Positions 37,871 through 47,581 of a stretch of DNA of 64,000 nt are shown here, piece by piece. Each line of letters begins with the position of its first letter. Position 1 is the stretch's first letter. A model generated the notes under the pieces. It searched no databases, was not told the DNA's origin, and saw only the letters and a program-made list of their open reading frames with translations. Made by a program: the position numbers and the translations under genes. This stretch comes from Methanococcoides burtonii DSM 6242 (GTDB taxonomy: Archaea; Halobacteriota; Methanosarcinia; Methanosarcinales; Methanosarcinaceae), in the NCBI RefSeq assembly GCF_000013725.1, contig NC_007955.1, forward strand, positions 2,139,579 through 2,203,578. The letters run 5' to 3'.

Positions 37871-39178
37871 TTAAAGGCCGGCAAGATCGAAGTGGCTCCA
37901 GAGGTATAGTACGACCGTTCCAACTATTGCTATAAGGACAAAGGTATTCCTTGAATGGTAATAAAGTTCCTTTGAACCTGAAATCCTTATAAGCATTATC
38001 TTATTAAGGGTGCTGATGATCCCTGCCATCACAGCGGTCTGGGCAGCCACAGTATAGGGAACATTGCCTGTAAAGGCCAATGCTGCAACGGATGCTACAA
38101 CGGCGGAACTGCTTACCAGTCCTCCAAGTGCTGTAATGTAGATACCGGTACTTCCTGCAAACTCTCCTGCAAGACTTGTGATCACCAGAAGGATGGAGAA
38201 CAGGGTACCGAACTTGAAGGCAGGTTTCAGTGCGAACGGTGAACCTATCTCCAGTGGTTCTGTCATTATATCATAGCTCTTCCTCCGTATCGCGATGATG
38301 ATCAGAATAACAACAAGCATCGCGAGCTGTGGGGGTATCATTGCCAGCATTGTTTTTCCGGTGGGGTCGACTATCAATGCAATAAGCGTGTTACTGATGA
38401 TCATTGATATGTTTGACATTAGTATGCCGATGTAAAGGGCATGTATAAGGCTGGACTGTTTCTTCGACAATGCAGCCAGTGCAGCAGTAGTGGCTTCACT
38501 ACTGATAAAACCTCCAAAAAGACCGGAATAGGACATCCCGCCTTTAGTGCCGAACCTCTTGAGCGATATATAGCTGATGAATCCTATGAACATTACCAGA
38601 ACCACAATGAGTATGGCGGATTTAAGGTTCAGTACACCCATTACTGGCTCTTCCGGCATAAGTGGGTATAGAATAAAAGCAACTGCAAGGAACTGAACTC
38701 CATTGAGGATCTCATCGTCTGTAAGATGTTCGGCAAAAGAATGCAAAGGTTTCTTCTCGATAAGCAGGAAAGTGATGATAACTCCTATAATGATGGCAAA
38801 AAGATAATATCCCATTGCTACAAGCATTCCCAGAAGATATGTTAGAAAAAGGGCGATGGAACTTGTCATTCCCAGCTTGCCACTGATCATATATATTCTG
38901 TATATCAGGAAAAAACATGATGCTGCAATGAGTGCTGTGGTTATTTGAAGGATCATCATGTCTATTAGTTGGGCTACAAATGTAGCAACCATGCCACATA
39001 TACATACTATTGCGAAAGTACGTACTCCTGCAAATACTTCCTGGTCCTGACGGTGGTGTTCACGTTCAATTCCTATAAGGATACCTATCATTAAAGACAG
39101 AACGACCTTTGTGAGGAAATCGTAGAGTACCGGGTCTATGCCCAGATCAAATGCCAGCACTGTTACGCCCCTCTCCAT
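37871..39178 (-). CDS. MgtC/SapB and DUF4010 membrane protein
   Basis: The 435-residue protein has about twelve helices. The first part holds the MgtC/SapB motif LIGIEREHHRQ and GVRTFAIV; the second is a DUF4010 domain (LFGGFISSEATTAALAALS). This fusion is common in archaea and bacteria, with an uncertain role in ion or magnesium balance. Confidence 0.88.
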   Translation of the reverse strand: MERGVTVLAFDLGIDPVLYDFLTKVVLSLMIGILIGIEREHHRQDQEVFAGVRTFAIVCICGMVATFVAQLIDMMILQITTALIAASCFFLIYRIYMISGKLGMTSSIALFLTYLLGMLVAMGYYLFAIIIGVIITFLLIEKKPLHSFAEHLTDDEILNGVQFLAVAFILYPLMPEEPVMGVLNLKSAILIVVLVMFIGFISYISLKRFGTKGGMSYSGLFGGFISSEATTAALAALSKKQSSLIHALYIGILMSNISMIISNTLIALIVDPTGKTMLAMIPPQLAMLVVILIIIAIRRKSYDIMTEPLEIGSPFALKPAFKFGTLFSILLVITSLAGEFAGSTGIYITALGGLVSSSAVVASVAALAFTGNVPYTVAAQTAVMAGIISTLNKIMLIRISGSKELYYHSRNTFVLIAIVGTVVLYLWSHFDLAGL

Positions 39179-39349
39179 AAATGTTCATATTATCAGTTTT
39201 CCGAAAGAACAGACATCTATATTCTATGATGTGCTTTCCTGTATGGTACTAATATATATCTCATGAACCTTTATATTATTTTTTAACATTTGTTACTTGT
39301 TCCCAATACTAATTTTTATAAATTTCAAAGGGAAGGGTAAGGTTGTAAG

Positions 39350-40709
39350 TTGATAGTTCAGCAGGTATTCATAAAAGGAATAGCTCACAGTTCCTATTTG
39401 CTTGGTGGTGATAAATTCTGTGCAGTGATCGATCCATCCCGGGATGTCGATGTATTTCTCGATATGGCCTTTGACATGGGCTGGAAAATAACTCACATAC
39501 TGGAAACACACCTTCATGCGGATTTCATCTCTGGTCATGTGGACCTGATGAAAAGAACAGGTGCGGATATTTTTGTTCCCGGTTCTGCGAATTGTGAGTT
39601 TGATGCAGTGAGTGTTTCAGAGGGCGATATTTTTGTGATCGAGGATATGTCCATTAAAGTGATGGATACTCCCGGTCACACTCCTGAACACGTTTCCTAT
39701 GTCGTGACCGATCGCGCAAGAGGGGTTGATCCGGTGTGTGTTTTTTGCGGTGACACTCTTTTTGTTGGGGATGTAGGCATACCTGATCTATTCCCGGGTA
39801 AAGCTGAAGAACTGGCATCAGAACTCTATGATAGTCTTCATGAAAAACTTCTCTGCCTCCCATTTTTGTGAGGTCTACCCTGCACATGGTGCAGGTTCTC
39901 TCTGTGGCAGGGCAATGGCTGCAAAAAGAAGTTCTACCATCGGTTATGAACGCCTTTACAATCATGCTCTCAACATTGATGAAAAGGCCGAGTTCATTTC
40001 ATCCTTGACCAATGAGATGCCTCCTGCACCAGATCATTTCAAGCGGTGTAGTAAAGTGAATGCTACAGGTCCCGTTCTTCTTTCGCAGCTTGGGTATGCT
40101 GAAGCATTACCTCCTCTTGAGTTCAAAAAGATGAGTGAAGACACTGAAAATATAGTTCTTGATACCAGGTGCTATGAAGCATTTGGTGGCCGACATGTTC
40201 CGGGTGCATACAGTATTGATATTACCAGTAACTTTGCAACATTTTCAGGTTGGCTTTTGCCTGAGAACAAGACCATTATGCTGGTGGTTTATTCTCCGGA
40301 ACAGGTTAGCAAAGTATCCATGTGGCTTCACAGGGTAGGCCTTGATCGGATTGGATATTTCCTCGAAGGTGGAATGGCAGCATGGTCCCTGACTGGTCTC
40401 TCGACACAACATGTTTGCCAGCTTTCAGCTGAAGAGCTTCATGATCTTCTCTCCAGTGGTGAAGAACTGGTGCTGATAGATGTAAGGTCAGAAGCAGAAT
40501 ACCGGGAAGGTCATATACAGAACTCTGTCAATGTCCCTGTTCATGAACTGCGCAATTCCTACAAGGACCTCGGTCCCTATACAAAGACCGTTGTTATCTG
40601 TGGAAGTGGTCAGCGTTCAAGGATGGGTGCCAGTATCTTGCAGCAAAATGGATTTAGTGATGTCTACAATGTAGCTGGCGGAATGACCGGTTATAGTGCT
40701 GCAGGCTAG
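39350..40709 (+). pseudogene. Metallo-beta-lactamase/rhodanese fusion (persulfide dioxygenase-like), frameshifted
   Basis: The first frame (39350-39871, TTG start) holds the lactamase metal motif THLHADFISGH and ends early in LCLPFL. The second (from about 39860) continues the same protein (FCEVYPAHGAGSLCG) and carries two rhodanese domains, the second with VVICGSGQRS. One base change in the T-run at 39863-39867 would join them. The full protein would be about 450 residues, as in persulfide dioxygenase-rhodanese fusions. It is either a recent mutation or a sequencing error. Confidence 0.85.
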
Positions 40710-40781
40710 GACCCGAATGTACCATGTGCTCTCTTCCCTGGACCGGCTCAAGTGATACAAATAGAATAAAATAAACTAAAA

Positions 40782-40987
40782 TGGTTCTCATTAATATCGA
40801 GTGAGTAATTTTAACGTCCTGCAAGCAAATGTTCACGATTCTAGATAATCTCTCTGCACAATCCTTTAATTGTGATGTGGTGTTTTTGCTCATTCGATTG
40901 TGATTTGCATTAGTTCTTTGAATTCCATGACGATTGAAAGGTAGATATAAATAATTTTAGCTACTCACTCGATGTTGAAATGATCCA
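40782..40987. mobile_element. 206-bp MITE, copy B (inverted relative to 9444-9649)
   Basis: It has the same length and ends as copy A: TGGTTCTCATT...ATCGAGTGAGTA and its inverse. The flanks CTAAAA at 40776-40781 and 40988-40993 form the target duplication. No coding capacity is present. It sits between the frameshifted lactamase gene and the FeMo-cofactor-like cluster. Confidence 0.87.
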
Positions 40988-41026
40988 CTAAAATAGTATA
41001 AACTAATATAAAATAAAATAAAAAGC

Positions 41027-41407
41027 TCACAGTTGATGCTTTGTTATTCCAAGGCCACTATCCTTTTCGATATTTATGGTCTTTGGTTTGTAAAGCTTTC
41101 CTGCTTTCCATGAATCAATTGCATCCTTCACAGTTTCATCAGCACCTACGAATATCTCTATCCCTTTTTTTTCAAGAAGCTCAACTATCTTCTGTCCGAC
41201 ACCGGAACAGAGGACAATATCCACTCCTGCATCTTTTAGCAGTTCGGGAGGTATCCCTTTTCCACCCATATGAACGCTTGTATTTTCAATTATCTCTACT
41301 GTTTCGGTCTCTGTATCATATGTCGTATAGGTAGGAGCTTTTCCAAAATGAAGCTCAACGTAGTCTTCTAATCCCCCGGTCTCTGAAGATGGTATGGCAA
41401 CTTTCAT
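41027..41407 (-). CDS. NifX/NifB-like protein (dinitrogenase FeMo-cofactor family)
   Basis: This 126-residue protein has the NifX/VnfX-like fold: MKVAIPSS, the FGKAPTYTTYD strand and GAVGADETVKDAI-type end. Stand-alone members bind metal clusters or take part in cluster handling; they need not be linked to nitrogenase. It is the last gene of a minus-strand cluster that starts at 44475 and has two more relatives. Confidence 0.88.
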   Translation of the reverse strand: MKVAIPSSETGGLEDYVELHFGKAPTYTTYDTETETVEIIENTSVHMGGKGIPPELLKDAGVDIVLCSGVGQKIVELLEKKGIEIFVGADETVKDAIDSWKAGKLYKPKTINIEKDSGLGITKHQL

Positions 41408-41489
41408 ATTTTCAACTCTTCATATCAATATGGAATACCTAAATGATATACCTCACTACTGCTCTGCTCCTTCAGGGCGTCAAGACCAT

Positions 41490-42146
41490 TCAGATGTGTA
41501 TACAATAGCCCGCTTCAATATGAACAAAACTGTTTGGATACTTCTCTTTAATAGCATCAATGTTCGATGTACAGTGTCCAGCACCTATGAGTTCGAGGTC
41601 CCGCATTGCTTCAATGTCCTGGCAATCGTGCAATCCACCGATGATCCCACGAACATTTCCAATTGAACCCGCAACTTCCATTATCGCTGGCAATCCGGGA
41701 TGTGCACAGCCGCTTATGACATAGATACCTTTGTCCGTATCCAGCAATAGTGCCTGCTCTTTGACAATATCTCCCAGTTCGCCGGTGGAGTATACCCCTT
41801 CTGCAATTTTGCACATCCCATTTATCTCATTGAGCTTTGTACGTTTTTGTATCTCTTTCTTGAGCTTTTCCGAAAACGATGCCAAAGTATAGACCTCTAT
41901 TTTTGGGTTCGCATTCAGGACCGCAGGCAGTCCTCCGATATGGTCCCAATGCTGGTGAGATAATAGCAGAATATCGTATTCTCTTATATCCATTCCAAGA
42001 GTTGCCATGTTCTCTAATAAAAGCCCGCCATCCCAACCGGTATCGAACAATATCTTCTTATCATCGGTCTCGATCGAACAGGAAAATCCCCATCCTTTCC
42101 CCAATCCTCTTCCGGAATTGTTGTCATAGACAACAGTGATCTCCAT
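41490..42146 (-). CDS. Metallo-beta-lactamase fold hydrolase
   Basis: The 218-residue protein has the metal motif LSHQHWDHIGGL and a further SGCAHPG and GGLHD motif. It resembles the archaeal hydrolases annotated as beta-ribofuranosylaminobenzene phosphate synthase-like (MptA-type) proteins. The stop of the upstream DUF1847 gene and its start overlap by one base. The substrate is unknown. Confidence 0.85.
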   Translation of the reverse strand: MEITVVYDNNSGRGLGKGWGFSCSIETDDKKILFDTGWDGGLLLENMATLGMDIREYDILLLSHQHWDHIGGLPAVLNANPKIEVYTLASFSEKLKKEIQKRTKLNEINGMCKIAEGVYSTGELGDIVKEQALLLDTDKGIYVISGCAHPGLPAIMEVAGSIGNVRGIIGGLHDCQDIEAMRDLELIGAGHCTSNIDAIKEKYPNSFVHIEAGYCIHI

Positions 42147-42721
42147 TATTCCTTCCCCATTTCAAATACGTTCTTCGTATAATATTTTGAATAAAGAGCC
42201 CCTGCGGGGTTGTGTGCCAGCACCCTGTCCTTGACTATGAATGTTGTAACAGGTGCTTCACTGTGCTTGTTGAAAAGCATATCGTGACCAAGGCACAGAC
42301 CGATTGCGATGTTCAGTTGTGTTCCTGCACGGTTCAGTATATTTGCCTGGGCAATTGGATTGCAGGATACTTCTATATTTTCTTCCTGCATTTTGTCCAG
42401 GCCATAGGTATCTTTCTCCACACCACAGACCTTACAACAAACAGACTCTACTGTCATATGTTTCTCCAGTATCTCACAGAATACTTTAGCTTCCTTTTCA
42501 AGCCCTATGCAAAAAGCAACTCCGACCTTTTCGTATCCAAGTTCCTTTGTAAAAAGGATTATCTCTTCAAGCCGTGTTTTTTGCATGTAGTATTTTGCTT
42601 CGATCCCGGAAGCAACTTTCATGATCTCCAGGTCTTCACCTTTATAATCTGCAAGAATATCCTTGGGTGCACAATTCTTTCCACGGTAACAATCCTTACT
42701 GTCACAATCAGAACATCTCAT
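42146..42721 (-). CDS. DUF1847 cysteine-rich metal-binding protein
   Basis: The 191-residue protein starts MRCSDCDSKDCYRGKNC, a clear metal-binding cluster, and has further conserved Cys (VCCKVCGVEK, SCNPIAQA). This fits DUF1847, found with FeMo-cofactor-like proteins in methanogens and clostridia. No reaction is known. It overlaps the upstream MinD-like gene by four bases. Confidence 0.85.
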   Translation of the reverse strand: MRCSDCDSKDCYRGKNCAPKDILADYKGEDLEIMKVASGIEAKYYMQKTRLEEIILFTKELGYEKVGVAFCIGLEKEAKVFCEILEKHMTVESVCCKVCGVEKDTYGLDKMQEENIEVSCNPIAQANILNRAGTQLNIAIGLCLGHDMLFNKHSEAPVTTFIVKDRVLAHNPAGALYSKYYTKNVFEMGKE

Positions 42722-43670
42722 ATCATCATCTCGTTTAAAGCAGTGGCTTCCTCTTCCTTATCAAGTTCTGAAACAACACGTCCCCATAATGCTTTGATCC
42801 CTTCCGAAAGAACATTCTGACTGTATTCAATAATAGTCGTTTCTTCCATCATAGCCAGATTAGTTGATGGGTAGTAAGGAAGTTTCCCTGCAACCTCTAT
42901 ATTCCTTTCATGACAGAACGCTTCTATCGTCCTTGAATTATTCTCATTGATGTCGTATTTGTTGATGCATACAATGGCAGGTATCTCAAAATGTTCTGTA
43001 ACCTGTAAGACCCTTTCCAGATCATGCATTCCTGATAAGCTTGGTTCGGTCACTATCAATGCCAAGTGCGCTCCTGTTATCGTTGCAAGTACCGGACATC
43101 CTGTACCCGGTGGGCTGTCAGTTATTAAAAGGTCGTTCTCATTTTCAAGTGCAATTGAACGTGAACGTTCTTTAACAGCACTCACAAGTTTCCCACTTAC
43201 TTCTTCTCCTATTCCTAATTCTGCATGCACCATTGTTCCATGGTTCGTTGCAGATCTAAAAACATTGCCGGATATTTTTGTCACCATCTTTATGGCATCG
43301 TTTTCACAAACATATTCACAGACCCCACACCCCTCACACTTGTGTTGATTTACGATAAGGTGTTCATCTATTGCATCAAAGTTGCAGGAATTTTGACAAT
43401 TATAGCACTCGTTACATCTTTCAAGGTCTATTTTTGCTTTATCCATGCCATAGAATGCGTGTGTTTCCATTATCTTTGGTCTTAGGAGGAGGTGAAGGTT
43501 CGGTGTATCGACATCACAGTCAGCCATCACTGCATTTTTTGCCATTGCAGCAAATGAGGCTCTTCCACATCGCAATCTATAAGGTGTGAATTGGGTATTG
43601 AAAGGGCAAGGTTTACGGCAACGGTGGTTTTACCGGTGCCGCCTTTTCCACTTGCGATTGCGATTTTTAT
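42718..43670 (-). pseudogene. Broken MinD-like P-loop ATPase with ferredoxin domain (chimera of two genes)
   Basis: The 5' part (43670-43527) encodes KIAIASGKGGTGKTTVAV and LIDCDVEEP, the P-loop start of one MinD-like ATPase. Near 43550 it runs into another frame that gives ASFAAMAKNAVMADCDVD, which is inside a second ATPase of the same type, and continues through a two-cluster ferredoxin insert (CNECYNCQNSC, CEGCGVCEYVC) to the end. Methanogens usually have two such genes in tandem. A deletion seems to have fused them out of frame, leaving no intact P-loop protein. The 5' part also lacks ATG (ATA instead). Confidence 0.75.
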
Positions 43671-43679
43671 ATTTCGATT

Positions 43680-44060
43680 TTAATGTTGGTGATCGTCTTC
43701 ATCATGTCCATGACCCTGACAGACATTTTCGCTGGTCGGGCTAACAAGATTTCCTTCTTTCCAGTCATTGATAGCTGTCTCCACAGTTCCCTGTGCACCG
43801 ACAAAAACATCTATTCCATATTCGCAGAACATGTTTACTGCACTTTGGCCAAGACCGCCACAAAGCATTATGTTAACACCAGCTTTTGAAAGAAGTTCCG
43901 GTGGTAATCCGACACCACCCTTATGCTCGCTTGTGTTCTCTACTATTTCGACAGAGTTATTTTCGATATCCATCACAGTATATGTCGGAACCATTCCGAA
44001 GTGCTGTCCTACGATGTCATCTAATCCGCCATTATTTGCTGAAGGTACACATACTTTCAT
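43680..44060 (-). CDS. NifX/NifB-like protein (dinitrogenase FeMo-cofactor family), His-rich tail
   Basis: The 126-residue protein is a close relative of the one at 41027-41407 (MKVCVPSANNGGLDD, FGMVPTYTVMD). Its tail is rich in His and Asp (QGHGHDEDDHQH), so it may bind nickel or other metal. It lies two bases after the next family member and just before the broken ATPase gene. Confidence 0.87.
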   Translation of the reverse strand: MKVCVPSANNGGLDDIVGQHFGMVPTYTVMDIENNSVEIVENTSEHKGGVGLPPELLSKAGVNIMLCGGLGQSAVNMFCEYGIDVFVGAQGTVETAINDWKEGNLVSPTSENVCQGHGHDEDDHQH

Positions 44061-44061
44061 T

Positions 44062-44475
44062 TTATTGCCTCTTATTACATTTTGGTCCGGAAAGTTCCGG
44101 TTTTGATCCTGAGTTTATTTTGTGTTGAGTGGAAGTGGTAGCATCTCCGATAAGGTCCAGTTGTCCTTTTCTATATTGTGAAACCGTGTCCTCAACTGTA
44201 CCTTCGATGCCTGTATATACTTTTATCCCAGCTGCATCTAGCACTGAGGAGGCATTTGGTCCCATATTTCCTGTAAGAAGGACATCAACGTTAAGGGCGG
44301 TCAATGCTTGTGCAGCCTTTATGCCTGCTCCTCCTTCTGCTAAAGGTCCCGGGTTCTCAAGAGCTTCAAAGGACATGGAGTCATGATCAACAATGACAAA
44401 GTAAGGGCATCTGCCAAAACGAGGGTCACACTGGCTGAAAAGGTCAGTTCCTCTGGACGTTATGCATATTTTCAT
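44062..44475 (-). CDS. NifX/NifB-like protein (dinitrogenase FeMo-cofactor family)
   Basis: This 137-residue family member has MKICITSRGTDLFSQCD, FGRCPYFVIVD and GNMGPNASSVLDAAGIKVY. It is the first gene of the minus-strand cluster. Its promoter should lie in the AT-rich gap shared with the divergent uppP gene. Confidence 0.87.
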   Translation of the reverse strand: MKICITSRGTDLFSQCDPRFGRCPYFVIVDHDSMSFEALENPGPLAEGGAGIKAAQALTALNVDVLLTGNMGPNASSVLDAAGIKVYTGIEGTVEDTVSQYRKGQLDLIGDATTSTQHKINSGSKPELSGPKCNKRQ

Positions 44476-44635
44476 TATTTCTCACCACTTTGATCTTAAT
44501 GTATTATGCACATAAGTGAGAAATTACTTATACTTATTGGGAAAAGATTATATATTTACTCTCAGTATGATGAAAACACCCTTGTTTTATCAAGCAGCAA
44601 ATATTACTTATACATATGAAGTCTGATTACTTCTC

Positions 44636-45433
44636 ATGTTATCCCTCTCTGAAGCTATCATTCTTGGCATTGTACAGGGTCTGGCAGAGTGGCTCCCAAT
44701 AAGCAGTGAAGGTATGACCTCGCTTGTGATGGTCACTTTCTTTGGTCGTTCCCTTTCTGAAGCTATTCCTATTTCCATTTGGCTTCATCTGGGAACATTG
44801 CTTGCTGCTATTGTTTATTTCAGGGAGGATGTGAAAGTGCTTCTTTATGGGGTCCCTGATTATGTTCGTAGCTTCTCTAGAAAACAACCTCATGATCCGG
44901 TGATAAGTTTTCTCCTTATCTCGACGGCACTTACAGGGATCGTGGGTCTTCCTCTATTATTGTTCGTCACTGATAATGTTGAGATCTCGGGTGGTTCTGC
45001 AACAGCTGTGATCGGTATAATGTTAATAGTTACAGGTATTCTACAAAGGACGGTTTCCAGAGATGAATCTCTTTCCAGAGTTCCCGGAATGTCAGATTCA
45101 TTGGTCTCGGGAGTTGCACAGGGATTTGCAGCAATACCTGGGATCAGCCGGTCGGGTATCACGATGTCCGCACTATTGTTGCGTAAATTCGATGCTGCAG
45201 ATGCTATAAGGTTGAGCTTTCTCATGAGCATCCCTGCGGTGTTGGTAGCAGAGATAGGAGTCGGACTGATGGGGATGGTCGAATTGGACATCAATTCGAT
45301 TGTGGGTTTGTTCTTTGCTTTTGCTTTTGGTCTGGTCACCATCGACCTGTTCCTGAAAGTTGCGAAGAAAGTAGATTTCTCTTATTTTTGCATCGGGCTT
45401 GGTGTTCTGAGTGTTCTGACCATGTTCCTTTAA
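44636..45433 (+). CDS. uppP: Undecaprenyl-diphosphatase-like phosphatase (UppP/BacA family)
   Basis: The 265-residue membrane protein has the UppP motifs GIVQGLAEWLPISSEG near the start and IPGISRSGITMSALL in the middle, with about eight helices. In archaea it dephosphorylates polyprenyl diphosphates, probably the dolichyl carriers for glycan assembly. It is a single gene divergent from the FeMo-cofactor-like cluster. Confidence 0.9.
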   Translation: MLSLSEAIILGIVQGLAEWLPISSEGMTSLVMVTFFGRSLSEAIPISIWLHLGTLLAAIVYFREDVKVLLYGVPDYVRSFSRKQPHDPVISFLLISTALTGIVGLPLLLFVTDNVEISGGSATAVIGIMLIVTGILQRTVSRDESLSRVPGMSDSLVSGVAQGFAAIPGISRSGITMSALLLRKFDAADAIRLSFLMSIPAVLVAEIGVGLMGMVELDINSIVGLFFAFAFGLVTIDLFLKVAKKVDFSYFCIGLGVLSVLTMFL

Positions 45434-45509
45434 TACTGGCCTTCCAAAAGCAAAGCTCAGTGTAGAACAATTTTTGAGAATATAAAAAAAGAAAGTAAAG
45501 AAAAAAGAA

Positions 45510-45545
45510 TTGGACTTAGTAAGTCCATTTCTCTTCTTTTTAAGA
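45510..45545. terminator. Hairpin terminator between uppP and mtbA
   Basis: TGGACTTAGTAAGTCCA (45511-45527) forms a perfect stem followed by T-rich sequence on the + strand and preceded by A-rich sequence for the other strand. It can end both converging transcripts. Confidence 0.6.
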
Positions 45546-45555
45546 TTTGATCTGA

Positions 45556-46590
45556 TTAGTATTTGTAGCTCTTTGCGACTTCAACCATTGCACGAAGGTG
45601 TGCGGATGGGGTCTGGCTTACAATACCGCATCCTGGTGCGAGAAGTCCCTTGCCGTCGAGTTCCTTGAGTACTCTCTCGGACTCTGCTGTGACTGTCTCA
45701 ACAGATGTGTTCCAGAGGCAGTTGACTGGGTCAAGGTTACCGACGATGAGTGCTTTCTCTACCTTTGATACAGCGGTTGCTGCATTTACGTTCTGGTCAA
45801 CACTGATCGCATCTACACCTGCGCTCTCCATGATTGCAAGACCGTCTGTTGTGTCACCACAGACGTGGAGAACTACAGGAACATTGCGTGCGTGCATTGC
45901 TTCAACGAGCTTTGCGTGGAATGGTACTACGAATTTCTTGTAGAATTCTCCGCCAATGAGCGAGTAGCTTGCTGTTGGGTCGATGATGGACAATGTGTCT
46001 GCACCGTTGTCGATCTGTGCATTTGCGTATGCGATTCCGAATTCGGTTGTGAACTCCATGATTGCAAGACCATACTCTTCCTTTGTCATTATGTCCATGA
46101 ACCAGGAGTCGCCGGTGAGGTGCTGTGCAAGGGAGAAAGGACCGATCATACTGCCGATGATTGGAAGCTCTGCTCCATACTCATCTGCTACGATCTTGAT
46201 GGACTCGAGGATCGTTGAGATTCTCTTTGATGAGTCGTTGATGTCATAGCCTTCGAATGGCTTGAGGTCATCAAGGCTGTTTACAACGTGGTTGATAACG
46301 GATGGTTGCTGTACTTTTGTACCGTCCTTGATGCCACAGCCGAAGAACTCAGCTTCTGCGGTGATGTCGAAAGGAACACGGATAGCTTCGAATCCTATTT
46401 CGGTGTGTCCTGCTGCTGCAAGGCCTGCAAGCATCTTCGCATCGTAGTTTGCTTCTGGCCAGAAGATGCCACATGCTTCCATCTGCTCAACGGTACCGGT
46501 CTGTGTAACACAGATAGCTGGCATTCTGTCAACTTTCTCGGTCTGATTAAGTACAGCTGCTAATCTTGTCTTTGGTGTGTATTCAGTCAT
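45556..46590 (-). CDS. mtbA: Methylcobalamin:coenzyme M methyltransferase MtbA
   Basis: The 344-residue uroporphyrinogen decarboxylase-like enzyme moves the methyl group from the corrinoid protein of methylamine metabolism to coenzyme M. The zinc site is HVC (VVLHVCGDT) with the distal Cys in LAPGCGIVSQ. TVEQMEACG and GFEAIRVPFDITAEAEFFGCG match MtbA better than MtaA. The neighbouring pyl genes support the methylamine role. TATATATACC near 46660-46668 (minus strand) is a likely promoter, separate from pylD. Confidence 0.9.
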   Translation of the reverse strand: MTEYTPKTRLAAVLNQTEKVDRMPAICVTQTGTVEQMEACGIFWPEANYDAKMLAGLAAAGHTEIGFEAIRVPFDITAEAEFFGCGIKDGTKVQQPSVINHVVNSLDDLKPFEGYDINDSSKRISTILESIKIVADEYGAELPIIGSMIGPFSLAQHLTGDSWFMDIMTKEEYGLAIMEFTTEFGIAYANAQIDNGADTLSIIDPTASYSLIGGEFYKKFVVPFHAKLVEAMHARNVPVVLHVCGDTTDGLAIMESAGVDAISVDQNVNAATAVSKVEKALIVGNLDPVNCLWNTSVETVTAESERVLKELDGKGLLAPGCGIVSQTPSAHLRAMVEVAKSYKY

Positions 46591-46796
46591 TTAAATATTC
46601 TCCTATAGATCAATCCTTTATAATCACTAAAAAGGTACTTAGGCTATGTACTTAGCATATATATACCTTTTTATTTGGGAAAAACGCTTGCAATAGTCGC
46701 ATTAGACAAGTTTTTTGGTTTTGTCATGTCAACGCTTCTTTGAGTTTTTTGCAAGCTTTCTCCCTGGTTTGTGAACGTGAAATATTCTTCTCTTTT

Positions 46797-47576
46797 TCAG
46801 AACACTGAATAGAGCATTGCTGCGGCACCTATGACCAGTGGTTCCATTACCAGGTCGATATCACCGTTCTCAGCGAGTTCGGCTGGAAGCGCGCAGGGTA
46901 TTCCCGGAGTCGATATGAGGCATCTGTCTGTGATCATTCCTTCTGATATCGTATTAGCGTTAGGGGTTGCCTCGAAGACCATGGAGAACTTCTTATGGTC
47001 TGCACTATCGTATGCGTTGACTCCAAGCTCTTCAATTGCCTTTTCCATGAATTCGGTGTTCGGGTCATAAGCGTACACATTGAACCCTTTCTTCACCAGA
47101 TGTTCGGCACCGGCATAACCTACACGACCAAGGCCTATTACCATCACATCCTTTGATCCTGCATGTATAAACCTTGATGCTATCTCGGAATAGATCACAC
47201 CTGTGCATATATGGTTGGCCGCTATCTTTCCATTCTTCAGGTTGTGGGCTATGAACATGTGGTCATCTGCCATTAGAAGTATGTCCGCCCCATCGGAAAC
47301 TGCCTGATGATATCCGGTTATGTCGGGATGGTCTGTAATATAACCTTCAAGTCCGAAATATTCGGTTATTGCGAGCAGCGATGAAGAAAAATTGCCAATT
47401 ATTCCATTGCCTGCGGTTATGGGCACGATTGCAACCTTTTGGGAGGCTGGTCGTGTGCCATAGACCTCTTCACATATTTCCGTGATGCCCTTTCCGGTAG
47501 ATGCCTTGATTGTTTCATTGCTCTGTCTAAGTTTGTTCAAAAGATCTTCCAGATCCTCAGGTGTTAATAATGCCAT
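46797..47576 (-). CDS. pylD: Pyrrolysine biosynthesis protein PylD
   Basis: This NAD-dependent dehydrogenase of 259 residues oxidises the lysine-ornithine product of PylC and closes the pyrroline ring. A Rossmann motif GLGRVGYAGAEHL and ELAENGD end region are seen. ATG 47576 is behind GGTGAGC at the pylC stop; the frame extends upstream with GTG codons to 47588. It is the last gene of the pylSBCD operon. Confidence 0.92.
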   Translation of the reverse strand: MALLTPEDLEDLLNKLRQSNETIKASTGKGITEICEEVYGTRPASQKVAIVPITAGNGIIGNFSSSLLAITEYFGLEGYITDHPDITGYHQAVSDGADILLMADDHMFIAHNLKNGKIAANHICTGVIYSEIASRFIHAGSKDVMVIGLGRVGYAGAEHLVKKGFNVYAYDPNTEFMEKAIEELGVNAYDSADHKKFSMVFEATPNANTISEGMITDRCLISTPGIPCALPAELAENGDIDLVMEPLVIGAAAMLYSVF

Positions 47577-47581
47577 AATGC

